Source: Impatiens glandulifera
Taxonomy: Eukaryota > Streptophyta > Magnoliopsida > Ericales > Balsaminaceae
DNA: 64,000 nucleotides
Direction of reading: 5' to 3'
NCBI RefSeq assembly: GCF_907164915.1
Contig: NC_061862.1
Location: 93,451,995 to 93,515,994 of the forward strand
A program made the position numbers and the translations under genes. The notes beneath the pieces were generated by a model, which was given only the letters and a program-made list of their open reading frames with translations, did no database searches and was not told where the DNA came from. Below are positions 41,387 through 53,799 of this stretch, one piece after another. Each line of letters opens with the position of its first letter. Positions within the stretch are counted from its first letter, which is position 1.

Positions 41387-44120
41387 TTATGTTCTTGAAT
41401 GCAACATCGGATTATATGTTATCGTTATTGCACTAGTGTTGTCAAAAAAAATTGGAGATTCCTCAGCCGTGATTCCAAAATTCCTCAGTTGCTGTTGGAT
41501 CCAGAGGAGTTGAGCATAGCAGCTTCCGACCGCAAGATACTCCGTCTCTGCAGTTGAGGTAGCAACCGATGTCTGCTTTTTGCTATACCAAGAAACAAGT
41601 CGGTCACCTAGGAACTGGCATGTCCCGCTGGTACTCTTCCGGTCAATCTTATAACATGCATAGTCTGCATCAGAGTAACTCGTTAGATTGAAACTGAAAT
41701 CTTTTGAATACCACAGTCCCACATCTTGAGTGTCCTTTAAATATTTTAAGATTCTTTTTGCAGCAGTGTAATGAGATTTTTTAGGATTAACTTGGAATCT
41801 CCTGCACACCCCGACCGCAAACAAGATGTCCGGTCGGCTAGCTGGCAGGTACAGAAGTGAACAGATAATTCCACGATAGGCTAATAAGTCCACTCCTTGA
41901 CCATCTTCATCTTTATCCAGCTTGATCGATGCGCTAACTGGGGTGGATGCTGCATAGTAGTTTTCCATCCCAAACTTTTTTAGCAGCTCCTTTGTGTACT
42001 TAGATTGATTGATGAATGTTCCTCCTTCGATCTACCGAACCTGGAGACCTAGAAAGAAACTCAATTCCTCCATCATACTCATTTCAAACTTGTCAGTCAT
42101 CATCTTTGAAAATTTATCACATAGCTTAGGGTCGGTTGACCCGAAAATAATATCATCCACATAAATTTGAACAAGTAATATATATCCTTTTTTTCTCAAA
42201 TTAAATAGGGTATTATCTACCGATCCTATAGTAAAATCATGGTTGAACAAATTTTTTGTCAAAGTGTCATACCTAGCTCTAGGAGCTTGTTTTAAATCGT
42301 AAAAGGCTTTATCCAGCCGATACACATGACTAATTAGATCCAGATTTTTAAAACCTAGAGGTTCCTCAACATACACCTCCTCACTTAATTCAATGTTTAA
42401 AAATACACTTTTAATATCCATTTGAAAACTTTGAAATTCTTAAAAACTGCAAAGGCTAGAAAAATTCTAATGGCTTCAAGTCTAGCCACAAGAGCAAATG
42501 ATTCTTCAAAATCAATGCCTTTTTTATGTTTATACCCTTAGACCATTAATCTAGCTTTATTTCTCTCAAACTAGTTCAATTCCTCTTGCATTTCTAAGAT
42601 CTAATCTGGATCTAACATGCTTTATCCACCTTTTTTGGCTCAATCTGGGATATGAAAGTAGAGTTTTCATATTATTCCAACAGTTGATGCCTAGTTCTGA
42701 TGGGTAGTGAAGGGTTACCTATAAATGATTGGTTATTTGATCGAGGTTAGACAAATCGGTAGGCTGAACTGAGTCAAACCGACCGATTTCCACAGCAGAC
42801 ACTAATGTGTCAACTTCCTTCTGTGAAGCAGCTTGATCCGACTGAACCTCAACATTAACCGTTTGGTCATAGACAAACCTTCTAAAGATTGGAATCTCAT
42901 CTTCATCATCAAATTGGATATTTTATTTTTCCAATTTGTTGTATAGATAAAAGAATGATGCGGTATTACTTTCAACCGATTCGTCAAAAACAACATGAAA
43001 AGATTCTTCAATAGTTAAGGTCTTAGTGTTATATATACTCTATATGCTTTACTCACTACAGAATAGCCTAACATGATGCCAATATTGGATTTTACATCGA
43101 AAGCGGTCAAATAGTTTTTACCATTGTTATGAATGTAACACTTACAGCCATAGATTCTAAGATACCGGATGTTAGGAACACTATCATGGTATACTTCAAA
43201 AGGTGTTTTATTGATCCGTTTATTAATCATAGACCGATTTTGTGTATAACATTTAATGTTAATAGCCTCGGCCCAAAATTTTTGAGCAATACCTGAATCG
43301 GTTATCATGGACCATGCGGCTTCCTTAAGAGTTTGGTTTCTTCTCTCGTCCAGTCCATTTTGTTGAGGTGTTCTAGCACTAGACAACTCGTGTCTAATGC
43401 CAGATTCCTCAAGAAATGCAGTCAAAGTACTATTTGTAAAATCAGTTCCTCTATCAATTCTAATCTTGTTTATGCGTATAGATTTCTCATTCTGTAATCT
43501 TTTAAGCAGTTTAATTAAATTCGGTGTAACTTGATTTTTAGATACCAAAAATATCACACAAGTATATATAGAGTAATCATCAATAAATACCATAGTATAA
43601 TGCATACCGCCTAGGCTTGTGACCCTAATCGGTCCAAATAAGTCCATGTGAAGCAATTCTAAACATCGGCTAGATTGTGTTTTCCCTTTACTTTTAAAAG
43701 TTGATTTTATTTGTTTCCCCATTTGACTTGCAGAACAGACTTTATCTTTGGAAAATTTCATGTTAGGCATTCCTTGAACTAATTCTTTAGTACAAATGTA
43801 GTTTATGGTTTTGAAATTCAAGTTATTTAACCTTTTATGCCAAAGCAGTTTTGATCATTCTTAGCTATCATGCAAACCGGGTTATCAGCTTTAATTTTCC
43901 AGTCTACTTTGTAAATATTTTTTAACCTATTTTCGGTTAGTAAGGTGTTACCCTGTGGACTCTTAATTAAACATGCATGTTTATGAAATTCTACAGTGTA
44001 TCCCATATCGCACATTTGACTAATACTTAGCAGATTGAAATGCAAATTTTCAACAAGGAGCACGTTATTTATAATTAGGTTGTCATGGACAATTTTACCC
44101 TTGCCCACAGCTCTAACTTT
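41387..44120 (-). mobile_element. Truncated Ty1/copia pol, Sirevirus-like (unit 3)
   Basis: Best preserved copy of the element. It holds GAG-pre-integrase at 44132-43827 (VENLHFNLLSISQMCDMGYT), integrase at 43821-43015 (CSASQMGKQIKS, ELLHMDLFGPIRV, RIDRGTDF, TPQQNGLDERRNQTLKEAAW) and RT at 42421-42032 ([30 protein letters not shown]). RT end plus RNase H is at 41968-41387 (SDADYACYKIDRKSTSGTCQ, FLGDRLVSWYSKKQ, FFDNTSAIT). It lacks the solo LTR of unit 2. It has lost 103 bp of the RT N-terminus between two CTTTATT(C/T)CTC words (near 42552). Both ends are truncated exactly as in unit 2. Confidence 0.88.
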
Positions 44121-44549
44121 ATTACTATACATAACTTAAATGAATAAACTTACTCCACTCCAATAATATTTATTAAATATGTCATTATCGATACGTTTGA
44201 AATGAATTATATCAACATTATTGATAAGTCATAATTCTATATAATAATTGTTTATTTTATATTATCAACCAAGTTTTTGTCCATTATTGGCCATATATAA
44301 TAATGTACACCTAATATCACAAAGATATTGCTAATTGTTCATGCTAAAAAATAAAAATTTATTGTTTTAAATATGAATTCAAGTTTTTCTCATTTCTTTT
44401 TTCTTCTTTGATTGATTTTTATGATTTTCATGATGAAATTTTTTGTTTCATTGAAATTAATTGACTCTAATTTTATAATATTTCATGGGTAATTTTAAAA
44501 AAGAAATAACTTTTTTTACTGACTCAAAATTATATAAATGAATTTAGGT
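44121..44549. repeat. 0.4-kb direct repeat R1 (unit 3)
   Basis: Counterpart of 2298-2723. Its R2 partner is missing from this unit because of the 2.46-kb deletion. Confidence 0.85.
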
Positions 44550-44552
44550 TAT

Positions 44553-44735
44553 GTATCTTTCAAATGACCCCAATTTATAATGTTGTGATTTTCAATCCTA
44601 ATTAAGAATCATAAAATGAGTGTTTCTTATTGCAGGGTGCAATAACAAACAATGTAAAAACTTAAATTTGGAAAAACGATAACAACATCAAACCAAATTT
44701 CTAAAAATTTAAAATTTTGTAAAACAAAATTTTTA
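44553..44735. repeat. R3a (unit 3), split by LINE insertion
   Basis: Left part of the repeat seen at 23839-24145. It resumes at 53816 after the LINE. Confidence 0.85.
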
Positions 44736-44903
44736 AACCTATGTGATTTTTTTGGGGGAAAAACGACTTAGCGTCATTTCATTAAAAATTCCCAAAAATG
44801 GGAAAAAAACCACGAGTTTAAGAGATCATTCTAGACAGGCCTAGAATGATTTTGAAGTAGTAATATTCTGAGTAAAAGCTAAAAAGCTAAAAACGTAAAT
44901 CAA

Positions 44904-45344
44904 TTATATGATTACAATGCTTTCAATTCTAGTGAGTTTAAAAAACGGTAAATTCCAGTTCCTACAGATATTCCAGTTTTGCTCCGTGCTTGGAATTCTT
45001 GTCCACGTTCCTACGAGGGCGCTGCAATCCGATACAATATATTTCCATAACTCTTCAACGCTCCTGCGGGTTCTGTCATATACCCTTGCATTCCATTCTT
45101 GCCAAATGTTATACACCACTACTCTAAAGCCGCACTTGAACACACTTGTTGCAAATCTATTTCCCTTGGCTTTGAGTAGTGTTGCATCTTTGATTTCATT
45201 CCATTCGCTCGGGAAACTGATCAGCTCCAGGCTTTTATAGAATCTGTTCCAAAGCTCTGAAGCAATACAGCAGCTCCCGAATAGGTGATCTATGGTTTCT
45301 TCATTTCCTCTACATAGAAGACAGTTCGTGTCCGGGATGCTCAT
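44904..45344 (-). pseudogene. LINE ORF2 C-terminus: zf-RVT
   Basis: Upstream in frame, WLAFWERLNTRDRISKYM leads into CLLCRGNEETIDHLFGSCCI, the Cys-Cys-His-Cys zinc-binding region of plant LINE ORF2. VVYNIWQEWNARVYDRT and a basic tail ending at 44904 follow. No RNase H domain follows. Confidence 0.85.
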
Positions 45345-45617
45345 ATACTTACTGATACGATCACGAGTGTTGAGTCTTTCCCAGAAGGCGAGCCATAGGA
45401 TGAACTAGTGTCTAGGGATAATCTTCGTTGACCATACAAGAGGAGCCCATTCTACTTTCTGTGCTTTTTCCCGGGTTACCTCCCATATTTTCTTCGATAC
45501 CAGCTTCCCATTGTCCTCAGCTTTCTATTCATGAATATTCGGTCTGTCGTGTAGTTGTATGTTACTTATATGATCAAGTATCCTCTGTCCTTCTGGATTT
45601 CTTCTCAAGAGTGAGTC

Positions 45618-46052
45618 CTAATTTTCGTCTTTAATGTCTTTGATTTTCTCTTCTGTGCAGTCCCTTCTGATGCGGGTATTTTGAAACTCCTCCTTGTGGA
45701 TGATAGGCTGATTTTCGAACCAGGGGTCGTGCCAGAATAGAGTGTCTTTCCCGTCCCCTAGCCGGATGTCATAAAGATCTATAATATCGCTTCTTAGTTT
45801 AAGAATCATTTTTAGAGACCAACTCATACCTTCATGAATTTTGCAGGTCCAGATGCTAGTTTCGTATTTTATAAACCTCTTATGCACCCATTTGATCCAT
45901 AGTGTCTCCTGATTGTGCTCTAAATGCCACAAATGCTTGAAGGTGAGACCATGGTTCCACTCGATACAGTTCTTCAAGTCGATGCCTCCCTCGTCCTTCG
46001 GTTTGCAGAGAGCGGTCCATTTGACTTTTTTTCCTCCTCTTTCGCTACTACC
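45618..46052 (-). pseudogene. LINE ORF2 segment between RT thumb and zf-RVT
   Basis: Contains KVKWTALCKPKDEGGIDLKN and LWIKWVHKRFIKYETSIWTC, then RLGDGKDTLFWHDPWFENQP. These are standard conserved blocks after the RT domain of plant LINEs. It is in the same frame as the RT, separated by in-frame stops. Confidence 0.85.
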
Positions 46053-47068
46053 TCAGATAAAGTTCTTCATCAGTGTATCTATCTCCTTCATTATCTTTTT
46101 CGGAATGACTATTTGCTGCGCCCAGTAGCCAACTATGACCATGACCACTATTTTGATATGTTCGATCCTCCCTGCATAAGAAAGTTTTTTCGCTACCCAG
46201 CCAGATATCGTATTTTTTACCTTTTCAATCAGCGACTTGCAGTGTAAGATCTCGATCTGCTTCGCAGTAAACGGAATTCCTAAGTACCTTACGGGAAAAC
46301 TTCCTTCCTTGATGCCCATGATGTTGAAGATGTCATGCTTCGTTTCCTCATTTACGCCTCCATAAAATGCCACACTTTTGCTTTCATTAATAGTTAAACC
46401 TGTAACATCAGAAAAAAATGTTAGTGCAGCCCTAATAGTTTTAATGGAATCAATGTTTGCATGCGCTAGAATGAACAAATCGTCAGCAAAACATAAATGG
46501 GTTACCTCCTCTACCTCACAGAATGAGTGAAAGATGTATGGACGATTCTTTCCGAACATTGCGAAGATGCTCTCAAAGATCGCCATGATAACTACGAAAA
46601 GGTAAGAAGAGAGGAGGTCCCCTTGCCTTACCCCGTTTTCACCCTTGAAATAGCCTCTGTGGACTCCATTGACACTAACAACAAAGCAGGATGATGAAAC
46701 GCACTGCATAATCCAATCAATAAAATTCATAGGAAAAGCATAAATAACCAGAAAGTCTCGAATGGCTTCCCATTTAACAGAGTCGAATGCTTTCTTGATA
46801 TCTATTTTGAAAGTCACTCTCGGGAATATTTTCTTATTCCCGTAGTCTTTTAAAAGGCTCTACATGAGAAGAATATTATGAGAGATTGTCCTACCGGGGA
46901 TGAATGCAAATTGGTTAAGATTTATAATTTTTCCTATGACATTTTTAAATCGTTTATAAATGATTTTTGAAATGATTTTATAAATCACATTGCAGTAGGA
47001 AATTGGTCTGAAATCTTGTACTTTCTCAGGTACCGCAGTTTTGGGGATTAAGGTTAAGAGCGTTGTAT
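46053..47068 (-). pseudogene. LINE ORF2 reverse transcriptase core
   Basis: The early RT blocks FRPISYCNVIYKIISKIIYK and FAFIPGRTISHNILLM are followed by an in-frame TAG (about 46860). Then come motif A (FKIDIKKAFDSVKW), motif B (GVRQGDLLSSYLFVV), motif C (CFADDLFILAHAN, the catalytic Asp pair) and motif D (INESKSVAFYGGV). RT chemistry residues are intact; the frame is not. Confidence 0.92.
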
Positions 47069-47069
47069 T

Positions 47070-47849
47070 CTATTGCTTTAACATCTTCTTGTTCTTGAAA
47101 AACTCCAGAACCCCATCAGTAACGTCTTTACCCACAACCGACCAATTGTCTTTGAAGAACTTTGCATTAAACCCATCAGGACCCGAGTTTTTATTCCCAT
47201 CAATACTAAACAGAGCTTTTTTAACCTCAACCCTCGTGACCACCCTTATCAACTCGCAACTATCTTTTGCTGAAATTTTCCTATCAATAATCTGATACAA
47301 GGTATTCAGGTGACTTTGATGCTGCTTTCTTGTACCCATAAGCTGCTTATAGAAATCGATAGCCAAATCTTGTACACCCTTTTGACCCTGAACATATTCA
47401 CCATCATCATTCTTCAGCCTGTATACTTTGTTTCTCATGTTTCTAGCCTTGCATTTTCTGTAGAAGAAAACTGTGTTTTTGTCACCCAACGAGAGCCAAC
47501 TCTTTCTTGATTTATGTCTAATAAAATTCTCTTCAAAAAGACACAGCTTCCTGAAATTTTCAAGCGCATCCCTTTCTGTTTCATTGAGTTGTTCATCATC
47601 ATCATCATCCCTTAATAACCTTTTCTGAACTTCTTCCAATTCTTCTCTAGCAGCTAGAACTCTATTGGAGATATTGCTGAACTTCTTCTTGTCAAAGCTT
47701 TGGAGATGATTCTTCAAGAGTTTAAGCTTCTCACAAACCCTGTACATGTTGGATCCCTTGACATCTGTAGACCATACGCTTTCGAGAATACCCTTGAATT
47801 TGTCGTTTTCCATCCAGAAATTGAAAATTTTAAAGGGCCTTTTGAACAT
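47070..47849 (-). pseudogene. LINE ORF2 linker between endonuclease and RT
   Basis: Charged coiled region (RKSWLSLGDKNTVFFYRKCK, EEFYKQLMG-like text, DGNKNSGPDGFNAKFFKDNW) typical of the stretch before plant LINE RT. It ends at an in-frame TGA or TAG near 47070. Confidence 0.85.
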
Positions 47850-48555
47850 TTCTTCCTTTCCCAGAACAATTTAATCGGGCAGTGATCAGATATACCCGGA
47901 TTCAGAACATGAAGTTGACTTCTTGGAAATTGGTTAATCCAGTTCTCATTTACCAGACATATGTCAATTCTACTTCTTCTAATTTGCTCATTCCCTCTCG
48001 TAGAAGACCAAGTGAAGAAATTCCCAAAAATAGTAGGTTCGATACAACCCATATCTCTGATACAGTCATTAAAGTCAATCATATCTCTAGTTATTTTAGA
48101 TTATGGGCTATGATCAGATTCGTTTCTGGTTACGTTGTAATCACCAAGGACAACCCAAGATTTATCACTACCGATCCAGTTTCTAAGACAATTCCAGAGG
48201 AGTCTTCTGTCAGTGCTTGAGTTGCTAGCATAAAAAATAACAAGATTAAACAAGATTCTTGTGATTCTGTCTTTAACCTCCACCAGGATTGTTTGATCAT
48301 TCAAAAAGAGAGCCCTGACCTCAGCAACTTTGTTATCCCAGATAACCTAAATTCTGTCTGTTTTGTCATTTGAGTTGGAATGATTTCCCAGCTGCTATCA
48401 ATACACAGCTTGCTAACCTTCTCAACGTTCCGGCTTTTGACTTTTGTTTCAAGAATACCCATAATAGTGATCTACTGGTTCTCAATGATCCTCCTGATTT
48501 CTTTGCATTTCAGAGGGTCATTGAGTCCCTTTATGTTCCATGTCACTATATTCAT
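47714..48555 (-). pseudogene. LINE ORF2 endonuclease/exonuclease/phosphatase-type domain
   Basis: ORF2 starts at 48555 (MNIVTWNIKGLNDPLK), 42 bp after ORF1 ends. Catalytic motifs survive: Asn in TWNIKG, Glu in GILETKVK, Asp and Asn in VVLGDYNV (about 48135), and Ser-Asp-His in GISDHCPIKLFW (about 47880). Damage includes a TAG for Gln in IRRIIENQ-stop, a TAG replacing Trp in the RIWVIWD block and two frameshifts. Confidence 0.9.
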
Positions 48556-48596
48556 GAATGGATATAAGTGTAGGGTTCCTGACTTTCTAGACTGTC

Positions 48597-49202
48597 CTAG
48601 ACCTCTTCATGAGAGAAATCGTAAGCATCACTTGTCTCGCTATCCTCAATGGCTACATCTTGATTACATGGAATACTATTCACATTGAGTGGGGGTTGTC
48701 TCACATAGATCTCATCTTCTCCCATTATAGAGTCGGTGGCTTCCGGATTCAGGATCTTTCTACTTTGTCTTCGCTTTTCATCTTGTTCTTCTTTAGTAGG
48801 TATTTTCTGACTTTGAACCTCTTCACTATTGAAATCATGTTTGTTATCGATTTTAATTCGTCCTACTTCAAAACCAAGACTCATTGCCTTATTCAAGACC
48901 AAATTGTCTTCTTCTGCACTTGATCTTTTAAATTCACAAAACCCAAGATTTCCCACTTCATTCTCAAGAGCTTCTTTATTGCTTGTTGGTTTTTCAATAA
49001 TTTTTTGTCCAGGATTTTCTTGTTCATTATCTCGAAAAGTGGCTCTAAGCCCATGGATTGGGTCATTTCGAATTCTAATGACATTGATTTTTTGGTTCCT
49101 ACTTGTATTCCTAGAATTGTGAAGAGTGAACCCACGACCTATTGGAGTGCCATCAGACCAAATTTTGTTTGTTTCATATGGGCAAAGTATTCTCCGTCCC
49201 AT
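48597..49202 (-). pseudogene. LINE ORF1 C-terminal region
   Basis: Hydrophilic, low-complexity frame (for example RKSRKILNPEATDSIMGEDE-like text) ending in SDAYDFSHEEV then stop, just upstream of the ORF2 start. No domain is recognised. It is in a different frame from the upstream DUF4283 part because of frameshifts. Confidence 0.6.
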
Positions 49203-49717
49203 AGTTCTTTGAATTTCAGAAACTTTAGAACCAGAACATTTTTCATCAGGACCGGTAGTAGCAAGTCCGATAGCTTGAGTAGTATCCGGATCAACAAGTC
49301 CAGGACCAGGCTTAACATGGTCACTATGACTAGGTACAGTAGCATTATGAGAAACTCTAGGACTGGTGTGGCTATGTCCAGCTTTATCAGGACCGATATC
49401 CTGACCAGGATCGATGTTTTGAACAGAACCTATTCTTGAGAAAACATAATCCCTAGGACCGGTGCCCTGAACATGACCGATAGGATCAGCGTTATCAAGG
49501 CCAGCTTATACCCTTACCCACTTTATTCTTTTCTTATCTTCTTCCTTACCCCTATCTGTTCTTGCTTTTGGTTGTTCATCCTATCATTATTAGTGTGTTC
49601 ATTGATGTTATGTTCAGACCTGTTCATATTTCTCTCAACTTGAGCCTAGTTAGAGTCATTGATACCGCCTTCCTAAGAATTGTTATTGGCCTTCAATTTT
49701 AGATTATTATTGACTTG

Positions 49718-49759
49718 ACATTTATTCATAGCGTGTGTGAAAGTACTACACCATATACA
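49718..49759 (-). other. CCHC zinc knuckle of LINE ORF1
   Basis: Translation in the frame offset from DUF4283 gives VQYEWKSNRCIWCSTFTHAM then NKC: C-x2-C-x4-H-x4-C, immediately after the expected veYeWk lead-in. The frameshift lies between LTLEY and this knuckle. Confidence 0.85.
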
Positions 49760-50610
49760 TCGATTTGATTTCCATTCGTATTGTACTCCAATGTCAAATA
49801 AATTTTCCAGTCTATCTTTAAGTTCAAGCTTAATAGAAGAGAGCTACTTGGATGGATTTCGACACTAACTCTGGCCACAGATGCACGCTCGTAGCCTTTC
49901 ATTGTTGGGTCAAACATAAGTGGTTTGCCTATAATACTTGAAATATAGGCCAGACCCATTGGGTTGCACAGGTGTGGTGGATCATTCTTGAGATTCACCC
50001 AAATTTGTTCAAGTTCAGGTGGTCTATGATTAGTATTAAGTTTCTCGCTCCACTTGTAAAACTTGCATCTTTTTCCTTTGATAAAGGTATATTCGCTCTC
50101 TATGATCGGCTTTATTTCGCTTCCATTCCTGAAGGATAGAAAGTAGAATCCGTGACCATTGATTGTGATCCTCTCCAGACCAGAGGATTCCCACTGACCC
50201 ATCAACGTTCTTTTAACCTCAACAAATGGTGCCTTCATGTTGCCCATAAAGTGACCAACTATGACAAACTCTTATGCCTTTACGCATTTTTCTTCAATTT
50301 CTGGTGGGAGCTCAAACCGGTGCGGATGATCAAGTGTAATTACCTTTGGGTATAAGGTGTCTATCTTGAATTTTCCCTTTTCTGGATCGTTCATGGTATT
50401 TCCATTCCACACCTTTCCTTCTTCCCAGGTTTTGTTTGGGTTGCTCATGATTGTATACACCTTTATTTTATTACATTTAGAAATTTCCTTCATGGCGTCA
50501 ACCGTCCACTTGATCACTTCATCATATTGGTCTTTATTGAAGAGATTCCAATTCTTTAGATAGTGACTGTTGAACTGAGCATTCAATTGATGATTTCTTT
50601 CCTGGGGCAT
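49760..50610 (-). pseudogene. LINE ORF1 DUF4283 domain
   Basis: The minus-strand segment 50247-49760 carries VKRTLMGQWESSGLERITIN, HGFYFLSFRNGSEIKPIIES, PELEQIWVNLKND, AYISSIIGKPLMFDPTMKGY and ASVARVSVEI, the conserved path of DUF4283 seen in plant LINE ORF1 and gag-like proteins. The piece at 50610-50272 precedes it in the same frame, separated by one stop. It is likely an RNA-binding protein of the element. Confidence 0.85.
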
Positions 50611-50697
50611 CGTAATCTCTTATTTATTAACTTGGTAAAATAGCTTCTTCATCTGGTTTCTCAGTCCTGCCAAATTTGCTATTTCGTTTTTCCTCAT

Positions 50698-53214
50698 TCA
50701 CCACGTTGGACAAGCAGTAGGATCCTTGTTATCACCCTGAGTATTTTCTTTTTCATGAATTGCAGCAGTAGGAGGAGCTGAGGATATGACTATTTCAGGG
50801 TTGTTATCTTTCCTGACTTGTTTGTTCTTTTCGGCCCATCTAACCCTTGTATTTCCCACAAAACCGTTGCCTTCAATTGTTCCAATCTTCTTTAGAATAT
50901 CCCCTTCATTACTCTTCTCTTGTGTTCCAGTTTTCCTCTTTTTAATGCTATCCATTGGAATTTCAGAATCCAGATTAACGAGTGGAGAAAACGCACCCAT
51001 GTTCAATATCTTAGTTTTAGCCTCGGCTGTTACAGTTTCCTTGGGATTTACTTCAGCATTTTTTTGGAACTTTAGTTATTTTGCATTCATGTTTTTCATT
51101 TCTTTGATTTTAGATCCATTCTTACCCTTCTTAGCTGTTTTAGAATTATTTGATCCTGTTACTTGACCGATCCTTTCAATTTCAGCACTTGTTTTGGAAG
51201 AACTATGCCCCTTTGCTTTTGGTTTGATCTTTGATGCTGACATCTTCTTCATGGACTTATGATATTCAAGGTCACATATTATTGTCTCATCATAGTCGGT
51301 GTTATCGTCTGATTCCAAATCAACATCCATGTTTTGGTTCTTTTGATTCGATTGGTGGCTCATAGCTTTGATTGTAGAGTTATCATCTTGTCGATTAGGA
51401 CCGGAAGATGCAGCAATTGTATGACCATAAATGTAAGTAGCACCAGGGCTTATGTGAGAAACCAATTTATCTTTTTCAAACCCAGTAAATCGAAAACCGT
51501 TGGCTAACCCCTTATCAAACTCAGCCAAGCGAAAACCGTTGGCTAACCTCTTATAAGACTCAGCCAAGCGAAAATCGTTGGCTAATTCTTCCAATTTCAT
51601 ACATTCTTCACCTCTTATACCCTGACTTATATTCTGACCCAACTTATTTGTAGTTTCCATGAGATTCATACCCAGACCTAGATTTTCAAAGAGATTGTCA
51701 TTCATGGTGCCATCAACCAACGAATCAATATAATTCTCAGCCAAACTTCACCATTGACTCTATCAATCAAGTTCAGTTCAACATCCCTTAGATCTATTTT
51801 ATTAAGTTTTTCTGATTTAGATGAATTTATTTCCCCGACCAGCTCCAACTCAGATCCAATTTCTTTAGTGTTTCCAGATTCTATTAGACTATGTCCTTCA
51901 ACAGCTTTAACTAGATGTGTAGGTTGTTTAGAAGATCTTTCAATTTTAGCCTCAGTTTCAGAATCATGGGCGCATTTATTGTCTTCTGTCCAACCTTTTT
52001 CTAGCATAGTCCATAGTTTGGTTGTTTGACTTTTCATCTGATCCTTAGTTGGACATGTAGACTTAGCATTTTGATCATCAATGGAACCCAAGACTTTCAG
52101 TTTTACAAGATTTCCAATTGCAGAAAAAGATTCTAAAATTATGTCATTCTTTGGACCCAATGAACTCTGAGCAGCTTATATCTCCAACTCTGTAGAAGCA
52201 ATTTCAATATGACCCATTTTGCCCAGTTCAACATCCTCTCTAGTAGGACCGGTAAACTCTGTTTTCTGATCTTTCTCTGTAACTGAATAACCCAAACTTT
52301 CATATTTCTGAAACTAATTCCAACCTTGTAATATTCTTTGAACCTACTGATTCTCGACCAGCAGTCTTATTCAGCCCTGTCATATTTACCTCAATAGGAA
52401 CCCCAATATCAACTTCAGTAGGATCATTCAAAACAGACATAGATCTCAGCTTAATGTTTTCACCCGATGCAGAAACAAACCCCAACATTGAGCTTTCAAT
52501 AGGATTCGATATACCTGTACAATTTATGTCATTTTCCTGCATTACCTTATAGCCCTTTTGACAGATTATTTCCAACTTTGGGATCGAATTTTCAGTACAA
52601 ACAACCCGATTTTCATCAGTTTCATCCAGGTAAGATTTCAAATTCAATTTCCCAACAGAATGACCGGTCAGGTCTAAGGTACCAACTAAAGACCCTAACG
52701 GTCCATTCTGTGCAGCAATTCCAATAACAATAGATATTTCTGGAATTAAAATCCTATTATTTCTATATGCAGTACAATCTTTTCCTATCAATTCAGTCCT
52801 ATCATTTCTATTATGAACATGCATATCATTACAATATGAATCCCCAATAGAACTATTCTCATATAGTTCATCATCATGTGGAAAAGAACACATACCCGAT
52901 GATGTATTTGACATAGAATCAATAGGCGCATCTTTTCCATTTTTTAGAACTTCATCCATGATTTCTGGCTTCTGCTTCCTGGGATTGTTAAGAGACCTGC
53001 GAGTTCGTTTATCACACCTAGCCTTGTTGCTTGTCGAGGGCCCCTTCAGCGCCTTCTTAAGATCATCAGGGAGGACTTGAAGGACGCCCCTTGCCCGAGT
53101 AACAACACTAGATGGCGTGTACCAGTCATTGGAAAGATCAAGCGCAAACTGTCTAATCTTCAAAGGAGCCACAGAGATTGGAATTCTGCAGCGAAGGGTG
53201 GGCGCAAACAGCAC
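50698..53214 (-). pseudogene. LINE ORF1 long N-terminal extension
   Basis: About 2.5 kb of hydrophilic, Ser/Asn/Glu-rich frames (53214-52300, 51744-51076 and 51006-50698 in one frame; 52160-51702 in another) lead into DUF4283 in the same frame. No domain is recognised. It contains basic text (GPSTSNKARCDKRTRRSLNN) near the start and a 39-bp repeat. If continuous, ORF1 was about 1500 codons, far longer than usual. It may be a lineage-specific extension or captured sequence. Confidence 0.55.
51488..51600. repeat. 39-bp in-frame tandem repeat in LINE ORF1
   Basis: Three copies with CGAAAA(C/T)CGTT at 51491, 51530 and 51569. On the minus strand they encode a 13-residue unit: LANDFRLAESYKR, LANGFRLAEFDKG and LANGFRFTGFEKD. 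Confidence 0.9.
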
Positions 53215-53639
53215 GATTGGAAACCAATCACACCGGAACAGGGGCTTGAAGATAATTGCTCAAACAAGAAAGGGTTTAAGAAATTTTGGAATGGTCTGTA
53301 GCTACAAAAGCTTCCTCCAGACCGAACACTTGATTCAAACAGCGAGAAAGAAGTTCAAAGGAGACCTACCCGCACCTCGCGGTGTGGCTTTATGTCCCGA
53401 CCGAGGTCTGAACTAACCTGTAAGTGAAAAGTGAGGAGAGGAGGGTGACCAGCGCCGATTCGACGACAGATCTCTGTAGAAGGGGGTTTTGACGAAATGC
53501 TCCGATCGATGGTAGGAGAAGATGACCGCGACCGTTCCTTACACAACAGAACATGTTCAAGAGGGCGCACGACAACCGATTGAAGGTGTTGGAGGATGGC
53601 GACCGACTTCCAATGTAGAAGCGCGGTCGCGGCGAGAAT

Positions 53640-53799
53640 TTGTATCGTTTGTGTCGTTCGTGCCGATTGTGCCGACCGTGCCGATCATGCCGATTGTGCC
53701 GATCGTGCCAACAGCAATCCAAATATCTGATCTAGAAATTATAATGTCAATCGTGCCGATTGTGCCGATCATACCAGCAACGATCCAAATATTCGATCT
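53640..53799 (-). repeat. LINE 5' end tandem monomers
   Basis: A run of 9-bp GTGCCGATT-like words leads into two copies, 66 bp apart, of GCCGATTGTGCCGATC followed by CAGCAA(C/T)(G)ATCCAAATAT and GATCT. It ends exactly at the target duplication. It may be repeated promoter monomers at the 5' end of the element. Confidence 0.7.

Larger units (their letters stand above)
44752..53799 (-). mobile_element. L1-type LINE, 9.05 kb, flanked by target duplication
   Basis: The minus-strand element runs from 53799 (5' end) to 44752 (3' end, a short A tail after CCCCC). It is flanked by the 16-bp repeats AACCTATGTGATTTTT (44736-44751) and AACCCATGTGATTTTT (53800-53815), with one mismatch. Unit 2 has the empty site once at about 24030. 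It encodes a long ORF1 with DUF4283 and a CCHC knuckle, then ORF2 with endonuclease, RT and zf-RVT. Multiple stops and frameshifts make it immobile today. At 9 kb it is longer than usual plant L1 elements (5-7 kb), mostly because of ORF1. Confidence 0.95.

Noticed and set aside
47882..48220. Plus-strand frames opposite the LINE endonuclease and ORF1
   Set aside because: They are opposite-strand shadows. The minus strand carries recognisable catalytic motifs.
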